Shown piece by piece: positions 22,392 through 36,699 of a DNA stretch of 64,000 bases; within the stretch, counting starts at the first letter, position 1, and each line of letters starts with the position of its first letter. Origin of the DNA: Ulva prolifera (Eukaryota; Chlorophyta; Ulvophyceae; Ulvales; Ulvaceae); contig CM041199.1 of the NCBI GenBank assembly GCA_023078555.1, forward strand, positions 10,341,943 through 10,405,942, given 5' to 3'. The translations under genes and the position numbers were made by a program. The notes under the pieces are model-generated. The model was not told the origin of the DNA. It did no database searches and saw only the letters and a program-made list of their open reading frames with translations.

Positions 22392-25300
22392 TTGATTCTG
22401 AAAGATCTAGGACGTCAAGTATGCATTTCACAGTTGTTGCTAACTTCCAAGAGTGGCATGGAACAAAAGTGCACACTTTTCACCAACCATGTGAATGGAC
22501 TTGGTTGTAGCCACGCAACCCCCCGCGCAGCAAAATGTACGTCGCCATCAACATTCCAAGATGTTGGGGGGTATGGGATGTCCATCATTCATTGCGTATT
22601 TTCTGCAGACACCATGGAGTGGTGTAATGCAAAAGTGCACACTTTCCACCAACCCATGTGAACGGACTTGGTTGCAGCCACGCAACCCCCCGCACATCAA
22701 AGGTACGACTACATGAACAATCCAAGATGTTGGGGGGCATGGGATGTCCATCATTCATTGCGTATTTTCTGCAGACACCATGGAGTGGTGTGGTGCAAAA
22801 GTGCACACTTTCCACCAACCCATGTGAATGGACTTGGTTGTAGCCACGCAACCCCCCGCGCATCAAAAGGTACGTCGACATGAACATTCAAAGATGTTGG
22901 GGGGTATGGGATGTCCATCATTCATTGCGTATTTTCTGCAGACACCATGGCGTGGTGTGGTGCAAAAGTGCACACTTTCCACCAACCCATGTGAATGGAC
23001 TTGGTTGTAGCCACGCAACCCCCCGCGCATCAAAAGGTACGTCGCCATGAACATTCAAAGATGTTGGGGGGTATGAGATGTCCATCATTCATTGCGTATT
23101 TTCTGCAGACACCATGGAGTGGTGTGGTGCAAAAATGCACACTTTCCACCTACCCATGTGAATGGACTTGGTTGTAGCCACGCAACCCCCCGCGCAGCAA
23201 AAGGTACGTTGCCATCAACATTCCAAGATGTTGGGAGGCATGGGATGTCCATCATTCATTGCGTATTTTCTGCCGACACCATGGAGTGGTGTGGTGCAAA
23301 AGTGCACACTTTCCACCAACCCATGTGAATGGACTTGGTTGTAGCCACGCAACCCCCCGCGCATGAAAAGGTACGTCGCCATGAACATTCCAAGATGTTG
23401 GGGGGTATGGGATGATTATCATTCATTGCATATTTGCTGGTGACTCCCAGGAGTGGCGTGGGGCAAAAGTGCACACTTTTCACCAACCATGTGAATGGAC
23501 TTGGCTATAGACAAGCATACCCCCGTGCACCATAGGGAAGTTGCCAGAAACATCCTTTGATTCTGAAAGATCTAGGACGTCAAGTATGCATTTCACAGTT
23601 GTTGCTAACTTCCAGGAATGGCGTGGAACAAAAGTGCACACTTTTCACCAACCATGTGAATGGACTTGGTTGTAGCCACGCAACCCCCCGCGCAGCAAAA
23701 TGTACGTCGCCATCAACATTCCAAGATGTTGGGGGGTATGGGATGTCCATCATTTATTGCGTATTTTCTGCAGACACCATGGAGTGGTGTAATGCAAAAG
23801 TGCACACTTTCCACCAACCCATGTGAACGGACTTGGTTGCAGCCACGCAACCCCCCGCACATCAAAGGTACGATGACATGAACATTCCAAGATGTTGGGG
23901 GGTATGGGATGATTATCATTCATTGCATATTTGCTGGTGACTCCCAGGAGTGGCGTGGGGCAAAAGTGCACACTTTTCACCAACCATGTGAATGGACTTG
24001 GCTATAGACAAGCATACCCCCGCGCACCATAGGGAAGTTGCCAGAAACATCCTTTGATTCTGAAAGATCTAGGACGTCAAGTATGCATTTCACAGTTGTT
24101 GATAACTTCCAAGAGTGGCATGGAACAAAAGTGCACACTTTTCACCAACCATGTGAATGGACTTGGTTGTAGCCACGCAACCCCCCGCGCAGCAAAATGT
24201 ACGTCGCCATCAACATTCCAAGATGTTGGGGGGTATGGGATGTCCATCATTCATTGCGTATTTTCTGCAGACACCATGGAGTGGTGTAATGCAAAAGTGC
24301 ACACTTTCCACCAACCCATGTGAACGGACTTGGTTGCAGCCACGCAACCCCCCGCACATCAAAGGTACGACTACATGAACAATCCAAGATGTTGGGGGGC
24401 ATGGGATGTCCATCATTCATTGCGTATTTTCTGCAGACACCATGGAGTGGTGTGGTGCAAAAGTGCACACTTTCCACCAACCCATGTGAATGGACTTGGT
24501 TGTAGCCACGCAACCCCCCGCGCATCAAAAGGTACGTCGACATGAACATTCAAAGATGTTGGGGGGTATGGGATGTCCATCATTCATTGCGTATTTTCTG
24601 CAGACACCATGGCGTGGTGTGGTGCAAAAGTGCACACTTTCCACCAACCCATGTGAATGGACTTGGTTGTAGCCACGCAACCCCCCGCGCATCAAAAGGT
24701 ACGTCGCCATGAACATTCAAAGATGTTGGGGGGTATGAGATGTCCATCATTCATTGCGTATTTTCTGCAGACACCATGGAGTGGTGTGGTGCAAAAATGC
24801 ACACTTTCCACCTACCCATGTGAATGGACTTGGTTGTAGCCACGCAACCCCCCGCGCAGCAAAAGGTACGTTGCCATCAACATTCCAAGATGTTGGGAGG
24901 CATGGGATGTCCATCATTCATTGCGTATTTTCTGCCGACACCATGGAGTGGTGTGGTGCAAAAGTGCACACTTTCCACCAACCCATGTGAATGGACTTGG
25001 TTGTAGCCACGCAACCCCCCGCGCATGAAAAGGTACGTCGCCATGAACATTCCAAGATGTTGGGGGGTATGGGATGATTATCATTCATTGCATATTTGCT
25101 GGTGACTCCCAGGAGTGGCGTGGGGCAAAAGTGCACACTTTTCACCAACCATGTGAATGGACTTGGCTATAGACAAGCATACCCCCGTGCACCATAGGGA
25201 AGTTGCCAGAAACATCCTTTGATTCTGAAAGATCTAGGACGTCAAGTATGCATTTCACAGTTGTTGCTAACTTCCAGGAGTGGCGTGGAACAAAAGTGCA

Positions 25301-25573
25301 CACTTTTCACCAACCATGTGAATGGACTTGGTTGTAGCCACGCAACCCCCCGCGCAGCAAAATGTACGTCGCCATCAACATTCCAAGATGTTGGGGGGTA
25401 TGGGATGTCCATCATTCATTGCGTATTTTCTGCAGACACCATGGAGTGGTGTAATGCAAAAGTGCACACTTTCCACCAACCCATGTGAACGGACTTGGTT
25501 GCAGCCACGCAACCCCCCGCACATCAAAGGTACGATGACATGAACATTCCAAGATGTTGGGGGGTATGGGATG
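22392..25573. repeat. Tandem block duplication, period 1,662 bp
   Basis: Copies start at the C monomers at 22392 and 24054 and share the private variant CAAGAGTGGCATGGAAC (about 22448 and 24110). The order of the following A variants is the same up to about 23910 and 25573. Confidence 0.75.
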
Positions 25574-28500
25574 TCCATCATTCATTGCGTATTTTCTGCA
25601 GACACCATGGAGTGGTGTAATGCAAAAGTGCACACTTTCCACCAACCCATGTGAATGGACTTGGTTGTAGCCACTCAACCCCCCGCGCATCAAAAGGTAC
25701 ATCGCCATCAACATTCAAAGATGTTGGGGGGTATGAGATGTCCATCATTCATTGCGTATTTTCTGCAGACACCATGGAGTGGTGTGGTGCAAAAATGCAC
25801 ACTTTCCACCAACCCATGTGAATGGACTTGGTTGTAGCCACGCAACCCCCCGCGCAGCAAAATGTACGTTGCCATCAACATTCCAAGATGTTGGGAGGCA
25901 TGGGATGTCCATCATTCATTGCGTATTTTCTGCCGACACCATGGAGTGGTGTGGTGCAAAAGTGCACACTTTCCACCAACCCATGTGAATGGACTTGGTT
26001 GTAGCCACGCAACCCCCCGCGCATGAAAAGGTACGTCGCCATGAACATTCCAAGATGTTGGGGGGTATGGGATGATTATCATTCATTGCATATTTGCTGC
26101 TGACTCCCAGGAGTGGCGTGGGGCAAAAGTGCACACTTTTCACCAACCATGTGAATGGACTTGGCTATAGACAAGCATACCCCCGCGCACCATAGGGAAG
26201 TTGCCAGAAACATCCTTTGATTCTGAAAGATCTAGGACGTCAAGTATGCATTGCACAGTTGTTGCTAACTCCCAGGAGTGGCGTGGAACAAAAGTGCACA
26301 CTTTCCACCAACCCATGTGAATGGACTTGGTTGTAGCCACGCAACCCCCCGCGCAGCAAAAGGTACGTTGCCATCAACATTCCAAGATGTTGGGGGGTAT
26401 GGGATGTCCATCATTCATTGCGTATTTTCTGCAGACACCATGGAGTGGTGTGGTGCAAAAATGCACACTTTCCACCAACCAATGTGAATGGACTTGGTTG
26501 TAGCCACGCAACCCCCCGCGCATCAAAAGGTACGTCGCCATGAACATTCAAAGATGTTGGGGGGTATGAGATGTCCATCACTCATTGCGTATTTTCTGCA
26601 GACACCATGGAGTGGTGTGGTGCAAAAATGCACACTTTCCACCAACCCATGTGAATGGACTTGGTTGTAGCCACGCAACCACCCGCGCAGCAAAAGGTAC
26701 GTTGCCATCAACATTCCAAGATGTTGGGGGGTATGGGATGTCCATCATTCATTGCGTATTTTCTGCAGACACCATGGCGTGGTGTGGTGCAAAAGTGTAC
26801 ACTTTCCACCAACCCATGTGAATGGACTTGGTTGTAGCCACGCAACCCCCCGCGCATCAAAAGGTACGTCGCCATGAACATTCCAAGATGTTGGGGGGTA
26901 TGGGATGATTATCATTCATTGCATATTTGCTGCTGACTCCCAGGAGTGGCGTGGGGCAAAAGTGCACACTTTTCACCAACCATGTGAATGGACTTGGTTG
27001 TAGCCACGCAACCCCCCGCGCATCAAAAGGTACGTCGCCATGAACATTCCAAGATGTTGGAGGGTATGGGATGATTATCATTCATTGCATATTTGCTGCT
27101 GACTCCCGGGAGTGGCGTGGGGCAAAAGTGCACACTTTTCACCAACCTTGTGAATGGACTTGGCTATAGACAAGCATACCCCCGCGCACCATAGGGAAGT
27201 TGCCAGAAACATCCTTTGATTCTGAAAGATCTAGGACGTCAAGTATGCATTGCACAGTTGTTGCTAACTCCCAGGAGTGGCGTGGAACAAAAGTGCACAC
27301 TTTTCACCAACCATGTGAATGGACTCGGTTGTAGCCACGCAACCCCCCGCGGAGCAAATGGTACGTCGCCATCAACATTCCAAGATGTTGGGGGGTATGG
27401 GATGTCCATCATGCATTGCGTATTTTCTGCAGAGACCATGGCGTGGTGTGGTGCAAAAATGCACACTTTCCACCAACCCATGTGAACGGACTTGGTTGCA
27501 GCCACGCAACCCCCCGCACATCAAAGGTACGATGACATGAACATTCCAAGATGTTGGGGGGTATGGGATGTCCATCATTCATTGCGTATTTTCTGCAGAC
27601 ACCATGGAGTGGTGTGGTGCAAAAGTGCACACTTTCCACCAACCCATGTGAATGGACTTGGTTGTAGCCACGCAACCCCCCGCGCATCAAAAGGTACGTC
27701 GACATGAACATTCAAAGATGTTGGGGGGTATGGGATGTCCATCATTCATTGCGTATTTTCTGCAGACACCATGGCGTGGTGTGGTGCAAAAGTGCACACT
27801 TTCCACCAACCCATGTGAATGGACTTGGTTGTAGCCACGCAACCCCCCGCGCATCAAAATGTACGTCGCCATGAACATTCAAAGATGTTGGGGGGTATGA
27901 GATGTCCATCATTCATTGCGTATTTTCTGCAGACACCATGGAGTGGTGTGGTGCAAAAATGCACACTTTCCACCTACCCATGTGAATGGACTTGGTTGTA
28001 GCCACGCAACCCCCCGCGCAGCAAAAGGTACGTTGCCATCAACATTCCAAGATGTTGGGAGGCATGGGATGTCCATCATTCATTGCGTATTTTCTGCCGA
28101 CACCATGGAGTGGTGTGGTGCAAAAGTGCACACTTTCCACCAACCCATGTGAATGGACTTGGTTGTAGCCACGCAACCCCCCGCGCATGAAAAGGTACGT
28201 CGCCATGAACATTCCAAGATGTTGGGGGGTATGGGATGATTATCATTCATTGCATATTTGCAGGTGACTCCCAGGAGTGGCGTGGGGCAAAAGTGCACAC
28301 TTTTCACCAACCATGTGAATGGACTTGGCTATAGACAAGCATACCCCCGCGCACCATAGGGAAGTTGCCAGAAACATCCTTTGATTCTGAAAGATCTAGG
28401 ACGTCAAGTATGCATTTCACAGTTGTTGCTAACTTCCAGGAGTGGCGTGGAACAAAAGTGCACACTTTTCACCAACCATGTGAATGGACTTGGTTGTAGC

Positions 28501-30479
28501 CACGCAACCCCCCGCGCAGCAAAAGGTACGTCGCCATCAACATTCCAAGATGTTGGGGGGTATGGGATGTCCATCATTCATTGCGTATTTTCTGCAGACA
28601 CCATGGAGTGGTGTAATGCAAAAGTGCACACTTTCCACCAACCCATGTGAACGGACTTGGTTGCAGCCACGCAACCCCCCGCACATCAAAGGTACGATGA
28701 CATGAACATTCCAAGATGTTGGGGGGTATGGGATGTCCATCATTCATTGCGTATTTTCTGCAGACACCATGGAGTGGTGTAATGCAAAAGTGCACACTTT
28801 CCACCAACCCATGTGAACGGACTTGGTTGCAGCCACGCAACCCCCCGCACATCAAAGGTACGACTACATGAACATTCCAAGATGTTGGGGGGCATGGGAT
28901 GTCCATCATTCATTGCGTATTTTCTGCCGACACCATGGAGTGGTGTGGTGCAAAAGTGCACACTTTCCACCAACCCATGTGAATGGACTTGGTTGTAGCC
29001 ACGCAACCCCCCGCGCATGAAAAGGTACGTCGCCATGAACATTCCAAGATGTTGGGGGGTATGGGATGATTATCATTCATTGCATATTTGCTGGTGACTC
29101 CCAGGAGTGGCGTGGGGCAAAAGTGCACACTTTTCACCAACCATGTGAATGGACTTGGCTATAGGCAAGCATACCCCCGCGCACCATAGGGAAGTTGCCA
29201 GAAACATCCTTTGATTCTGAAAGATCTAGGACGTCAAGTATGCATTGCACAGTTGTTGCTAACTCCCAGGAGTGGCGTGGAACAAAAGTGCACACTTTTC
29301 ACCAACCATGTGAATGGACTCGGTTGTAGCCACGCAACCCCCCGCGGAGCAAATGGTACGTCGCCATCAACATTCCAAGATGTTGGGGGGCATGGGATGT
29401 CCATCATTCATTGCGTATTTTCTGCAGACACCATGGAGTGGTGTGGTGCAAAAGTGCACACTTTCCACCAACCATGTGAATGGACTTGGTTGTAGCCACG
29501 CAACCCCCCGCGCAGCAAAAGGTACGTCGCCATCAACATTCCAAGATGTTGGGGGGTATGGGATGTCCATCATTCATTGCGTATTTTCTGCAGACACCAT
29601 GGAGTGGTGTGGTGCAAAAATGCACACTTTCCACCAACCAATGTGAATGGACTTGGTTGTAGCCACGCAACCCCCCGCGCATCAAAAGGTACGTCGCCAT
29701 GAACATTCAAAGATGTTGGGGGGTATGAGATGTCCATCATTCATTGCGTATTTTCTGCAGACACCATGGAGTGGTGTGGTGCAAAAATGCACACTTTCCA
29801 CCAACCCATGTGAATGGACTTGGTTGTAGCCACGCAACCACCCGCGCAGCAAAAGGTACGTTGCCATCAACATTCCAAGATGTTGGGGGGTATGGGATGT
29901 CCATCATTCATTGCGTATTTTCTGCAGACACCATGGAGTGGTGTAATGCAAAAGTGCACACTTTCCACCAACCCATGTGAACGGACTTGGTTGCAGCCAC
30001 GCAACCCCCCGCACATCAAAGGTACGATGACATGAACATTCCAAGATGTTGGGGGGTATGGGATGTCCATCATTCATTGCGTATTTTCTGCAGACACCAT
30101 GGAGTGGTGTAATGCAAAAGTGCACACTTTCCACCAACCCATGTGAACGGACTTGGTTGCAGCCACGCAACCCCCCGCACATCAAAGGTACGACTACATG
30201 ATCATTCCAAGATGTTGGGGGGTATGGGATGTCCATCATTCATTGCGTATTTTCTGCAGACACCATGGAGTGGTGTAATGCAAAAGTGCACACTTTCCAC
30301 CAACCCATGTGAATGGACTTGGTTGTAGCCACGCAACCCCCCGCGCATCAAAAGGTACGTCGACATGAACATTCAAAGATGTTGGGGGGTATGGGATGTC
30401 CATCATTCATTGCGTATTTTCTGCAGACACCATGGCGTGGTGTGGTGCAAAAGTGCACACTTTCCACCAACCCATGTGA

Positions 30480-32450
30480 ATGGACTTGGTTGTAGCCACG
30501 CAACCCCCCGCGCATCAAAAGGTACGTCGCCATGAACATTCAAAGATGTTGGGGGGTATGAGATGTCCATCATTCATTGCGTATTTTCTGCAGACACCAT
30601 GGCGTGGTGTGGTGCAAAAGTGCACACTTTCCACCAACCCATGTGAATGGACTTGGTTGTAGCCACGCAACCCCCCGCGCAGCAAAATGTACGTTGCCAT
30701 CAACATTCCAAGATGTTGGGAGGCATGGGATGTCCATCATTCATTGCGTATTTTCTGCCGACACCATGGAGTGGTGTGGTGCAAAAGTGCACACTTTCCA
30801 CCAACCCATGTGAATGGACTTGGTTGTAGCCACGCAACCCCCCGCGCATGAAAAGGTACGTTCCCATGAACATTCAAAGATGTTGGGGGGTATGGGATGT
30901 CCATCATCCATTGCGTATTTTCTGCAGACACCATGGAGTGGTGTGGTGCAAAAGTGCACACTTTCCACCAACCCATGTGAATGGACTTGGTTGTAGCCAC
31001 GCAACCCCCCGCGCATCAAAAGGTACGTCGCCATGAACATTCCAAGATGTTGGAGGGTATGGGATGATTATCATTCATTGCATATTTGCTGCTGACTCCC
31101 GGGAGTGGCGTGGGGCAAAAGTGCACACTTTTCACCAACCTTGTGAATGGACTTGGCTATAGACAAGCATACCCCCGCGCACCATAGGGAAGTTGCCAGA
31201 AACATCCTTTGATTCTGAAAGATCTAGGACGTCAAGTATGCATTGCACAGTTGTTGCTAACTCCTAGGAGTGGCGTGGAACAAAAGTGCAAACTTTTCAC
31301 CAACCATGTGAATGGACTTGGTTGTAGCCACGCAACCCCCCGCGCAGCAAAAGGTACGTCGCCATCAACATTCCAAGATTTTGGGGGGTATGGGATGTCC
31401 ATCATTCATTGCGTATTTTCTGCAGACACCATGGCGTGGTGTGGTGCAAAAGTGCACACTTTCCACCAACCCATGTGAATGGACTTGGTTGTAGCCACGC
31501 AACCCCCCGCGCATCAAAAGGTACGTCGCCATGAACATTCAAAGATGTTGGGGGGTATGAGATGTCCATCATTCATTGCGTATTTTCTGCAGACACCATG
31601 GCGTGGTGTGGTGCAAAAGTGCACACTTTCCACCAACCCATGTGAATGGACTTGGTTGTAGCCACGCAACCCCCCGCGCAGCAAAATGTACGTTGCCATC
31701 AACATTCCAAGATGTTGGGAGGCATGGGATGTCCATCATTCATTGCGTATTTTCTGCCGACACCATGGAGTGGTGTGGTGCAAAAGTGCACACTTTCCAC
31801 CAACCCATGTGAATGGACTTGGTTGTAGCCACGCAACCCCCCGCGCATGAAAAGGTACGTCCCCATGAACATTCAAAGATGTTGGGGGGTATGGGATGTC
31901 CATCATCCATTGCGTATTTTCTGCAGACACCATGGAGTGGTGTGGTGCAAAAGTGCACACTTTCCACCAACCCATGTGAATGGACTTGGTTGTAGCCACG
32001 CAACCCCCCGCGCATCAAAAGGTACGTCGCCATGAACATTCCAAGATGTTGGAGGGTATGGGATGATTATCATTCATTGCATATTTGCTGCTGACTCCCG
32101 GGAGTGGCGTGGGGCAAAAGTGCACACTTTTCACCAACCTTGTGAATGGACTTGGCTATAGACAAGCTTACCCCCGCGCACCATAGGGAAGTTGCCAGAA
32201 ACATCCTTTGATTCTGAAAGATCTAGGACGTCAAGTATGCATTGCACAGTTGTTGCTAACTCCTAGGAGTGGCGTGGAACAAAAGTGCAAACTTTTCACC
32301 AACCATGTGAATGGACTTGGTTGTAGCCACGCAACCCCCCGCGCAGCAAAAGGTACGTCGCCATCAACATTCCAAGATTTTGGGGGGTATGGGATGTCCA
32401 TCATTCATTGCGTATTTTCTGCAGACACCATGGCGTGGTGTGGTGCAAAA
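30480..32450. repeat. Tandem block duplication, period 999 bp (6 monomers)
   Basis: Copies at about 30480 and 31479 are nearly identical. Each has its C monomer at 31209 or 32208, and both share the private variant GTGCAAACTTTTCACC. Confidence 0.75.
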
Positions 32451-34669
32451 GTGCACATTTTCCACCAACCCATGTGAATGGACTTGGTTGTACCCACGCA
32501 CCCCCTGCGCATCAAAAGGTACGTCGCCATCAACATTCCATGATGTTGGAGGGTATGGGATGATTATCATTCATTGCATATTTGCTGCTGACTCCCAGGA
32601 GTGGCGTGGGGCAAAAGTGCACACTTTTCACCAACCATGTGAATGGACTTGGCTATAGACAAGCATACCCCCGCGCACCATAGGGAAGTTGCCAGAAACA
32701 TCCTTTGATTCTGAAAGATCTAGGACGTCAAGTATGCATTGCACAGTTGTTGCTAACTCCCAGGAGTGGCGTGGAACAAAAGTGCACACTTTTCACCAAC
32801 CATGTGAATGGACTCGGTTGTAGCCACGCAACCCCCCGCGGAGCAAATGGTACGTCGCCATCAACATTCCAAGATGTTGGGGGGTATGGGATGTCCATCA
32901 TGCATTGCGTATTTTCTGCAGAGACCATGGCGTGGTGTGGTGCAAAAATGCACACTTTCCACCAACCAATGTGAATGGACTTGGTTGTAGCCACGCAACC
33001 CCCCGCGCAGCAAAAGGTACGTTGCCATCAACATTCCAAGATGTTGGGGGGTATGGGATGTCCATCATTCATTGCGTATTTTCTGCAGACACCATGGAGT
33101 GGTGTGGTGCAAAAATGCACACTTTCCACCAACCCATGTGAATGGACTTGGTTGTAGCCACGCAACCCCCCGCGCATCAAAAGGTACGTCGCCATGAACA
33201 TTCAAAGATGTTGGGGGGTATGAGATGTCCATCATTCATTGCGTATTTTCTGCAGACACCATGGAGTGGTGTGGTGCAAAAATGCACACTTTCCACCAAC
33301 CCATGTGAATGGACTTGGTTGTAGCCACGCAACCCCCCGCGCATCAAAAGGTACGTCGCCATGAACATTCCAAGATGTTGGAGGGTATGGGATGATTATC
33401 ATTCATTGCATATTTGCTGCTGACTCCCGGGAGTGGCGTGGGGCAAAAGTGCACACTTTTCACCAACCTTGTGAATGGACTTGGCTATAGACAAGCATAC
33501 CCCCGCGCACCATAGGGAAGTTGCCAGAAACATCCTTTGATTCTGAAAGATCTAGGACGTCAAGTATGCATTGCACAGTTGTTGCTAACTCCTAGGAGTG
33601 GCGTGGAACAAAAGTGCACACTTTTCACCAACCATGTGAATGGACTTGGTTGTAGCCACGCAACCCCCCGCGCAGCAAAAGGTACGTCGCCATCAACATT
33701 CCAAGATTTTGGGGGGTATGGGATGTCCATCATTCATTGCGTATTTTCTGCAGACACCATGGCGTGGTGTGGTGCAAAAGTGCACATTTTCCACCAACCC
33801 ATGTGAATGGACTTGGTTGTACCCACGCACCCCCTGCGCATCAAAAGGTACGTCGCCATCAACATTCCAAGATGTTGGAGGGTATGGGATGATTATCATT
33901 CATTGCATATTTGCTGCTGACTCCCAGGAGTGGCGTGGGGCAAAAGTGCACACTTTTCACCAACCATGTGAATGGACTTGGCTATAGACAAGCATACCCC
34001 CGCGCACCATAGGGAAGTTGCCAGAAACATCCTTTGATTCTGAAAGATCTAGGACGTCAAGTATGCATTGCACAGTTGTTGCTAACTCCCAGGAGTGGCG
34101 TGGAACAAAAGTGCACACTTTTCACCAACCATGTGAATGGACTCGGTTGTAGCCACGCAACCCCCCGCGGAGCAAATGGTACGTCGCCATCAACATTCCA
34201 AGATGTTGGGGGGTATGGGATGTCCATCATGCATTGCGTATTTTCTGCAGAGACCATGGCGTGGTGTGGTGCAAAAATGCACACTTTCCACCAACCAATG
34301 TGAATGGACTTGGTTGTAGCCACGCAACCCCCCGCGCAGCAAAAGGTACGTTGCCATCAACATTCCAAGATGTTGGGGGGTATGGGATGTCCATCATTCA
34401 TTGCGTATTTTCTGCAGACACCATGGAGTGGTGTGGTGCAAAAATGCACACTTTCCACCAACCCATGTGAATGGACTTGGTTGTAGCCACGCAACCCCCC
34501 GCGCATCAAAAGGTACGTCGCCATGAACATTCAAAGATGTTGGGGGGTATGAGATGTCCATCATTCATTGCGTATTTTCTGCAGACACCATGGAGTGGTG
34601 TGGTGCAAAAATGCACACTTTCCACCAACCCATGTGAATGGACTTGGTTGTAGCCACGCAACCACCCGC
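32208..34669. repeat. Tandem block duplication, period 1,329 bp (8 monomers)
   Basis: C pairs at 32208/32705 and 33537/34034 begin two copies. Both carry the GCGGAGCAAATGG and ACCAACCAATGTG variants. They diverge at about 33340 and 34669. Confidence 0.7.
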
Positions 34670-36699
34670 GCAGCAAAAGGTACGTTGCCATCAACATTCC
34701 AAGATGTTGGGGGGTATGGGATGTCCATCATTCATTGCGTATTTTCTGCAGACACCATGGCGTGTTGTGGTGCAAAAGTGTACACTTTCCACCAACCCAT
34801 GTGAATGGACTTGGTTGTAGCCACGCAACCCCCCGCGCATCAAAAGGTACATCGCCATCAACATTCCAAGATGTTGGGGGGTATGGGATGTCCATCATTC
34901 ATTGCGTATTTTCTGCAGACACCATGGAGTGGTGTGGTGCAAAAGTGCACACTTTCCACCAACCCATGTGAATGGACTTGGTTGTAGCCACGCAACCCCC
35001 CGCGCATCAAAAGGTACGTCGCCATGAACATTCCAAGATGTTGGGGGGTATGGGATGATTATCATTCATTGCATATTTGCTGCTGACTCCCAGGAGTGGC
35101 GTGGGGCAAAAGTGCACACTTTTCACCAACCATGTGATTGGACTTGGTTGTAGCCACGCAACCCCCCGCGCATCAAAAGGTACGTCGCCATGAACATTCC
35201 AAGATGTTGGAGGGTATGGGATGATTATCATTCATTGCATATTTGCTGCTGACTCCCGGGAGTGGTGTGGGGCAAAAGTGCACACTTTCCACCAACCTTG
35301 TGAATGGACTTGGTTGTAGCCACGCAACCCCCCGCGCATGAAAAGGTACGTCGCCATGAACATTCCAAGATGTTGGGGGGTATGGGATGATTATCATTCA
35401 TTGCATATTTGCTGGTGACTCCCAGGAGTGGCGTGGGGCAAAAGTGCACACTTTTCACCAACCATGTGAATGGACTTGGCTATAGACAAGCATACCCCCG
35501 CGCACCATAGGGAAGTTGCCAGAAACATCCTTTGATTCTGAAAGATCTAGGACGTCAAGTATGCATTTCACAGTTGTTGCTAACTTCCAGGAGTGGCGTG
35601 GAACAAAAGTGCACACTTTTCACCAACCATGTGAATGGACTTGGTTGTAGCCACGCAACCCCCCGCGCAGCAAAAGGTACGTCGCCATCAACATTCCAAG
35701 ATGTTGGGGGGTATGGGATGTCCATCATTCATTGCGTATTTTCTGCAGACACCATGGAGTGGTGTAATGCAAAAGTGCACACTTTCCACCAACCCATGTG
35801 AACGGACTTGGTTGCAGCCACGCAACCCCCCGCACATCAAAGGTACGATGACATGAACATTCCAAGATGTTGGGGGGTATGGGATGTCCATCATTCATTG
35901 CGTATTTTCTGCAGACACCATGGAGTGGTGTGGTGCAAAAATGCACACTTTCCACCAACCCATGTGAATGGACTTGGTTGTAGCCACGCAACCCCCCGCG
36001 CATCAAAAGGTACGTCGACATGAACATTCAAAGATGTTGGGGGGTATGGGATGTCCATCATTCATTGCGTATTTTCTGCAGACACCATGGCGTGGTGTGG
36101 TGCAAAAGTGCACACTTTCCACCAACCCATGTGAATGGACTTGGTTGTAGCCACGCAACCCCCCGCGCATCAAAAGGTACGTCGCCATGAACATTCAAAG
36201 ATGTTGGGGGTTATGAGATGTTCATCATTCATTGCGTATTTTCTGCAGACACCATGGCGTGGTGTGGTGCAAAAGTGCACACTTTCCACCAACCCATGTG
36301 AATGGACTTGGTTGTAGCCACGCAACCCCCCGCGCAGCAAAATGTACGTTGCCATCAACATTCCAAGATGTTGGGAGGCATGGGATGTCCATCATTCATT
36401 GCGTATTTTCTGCCGACACCATGGAGTGGTGTGGTGCAAAAGTGCACACTTTCCACCAACCCATGTGAATGGACTTGGTTGTAGCCACGCAACCCCCCGC
36501 GCATGAAAAGGTACGTCCCCATGAACATTCAAAGATGTTGGGGGGTATGGGATGTCCATCATCCATTGCGTATTTTCTGCAGACACCATGGAGTGGTGTG
36601 GTGCAAAAGTGCACACTTTCCACCAACCCATGTGAATGGACTTGGTTGTAGCCACGCAACCCCCCGCGCATCAAAAGGTACGTCGCCATGAACATTCCA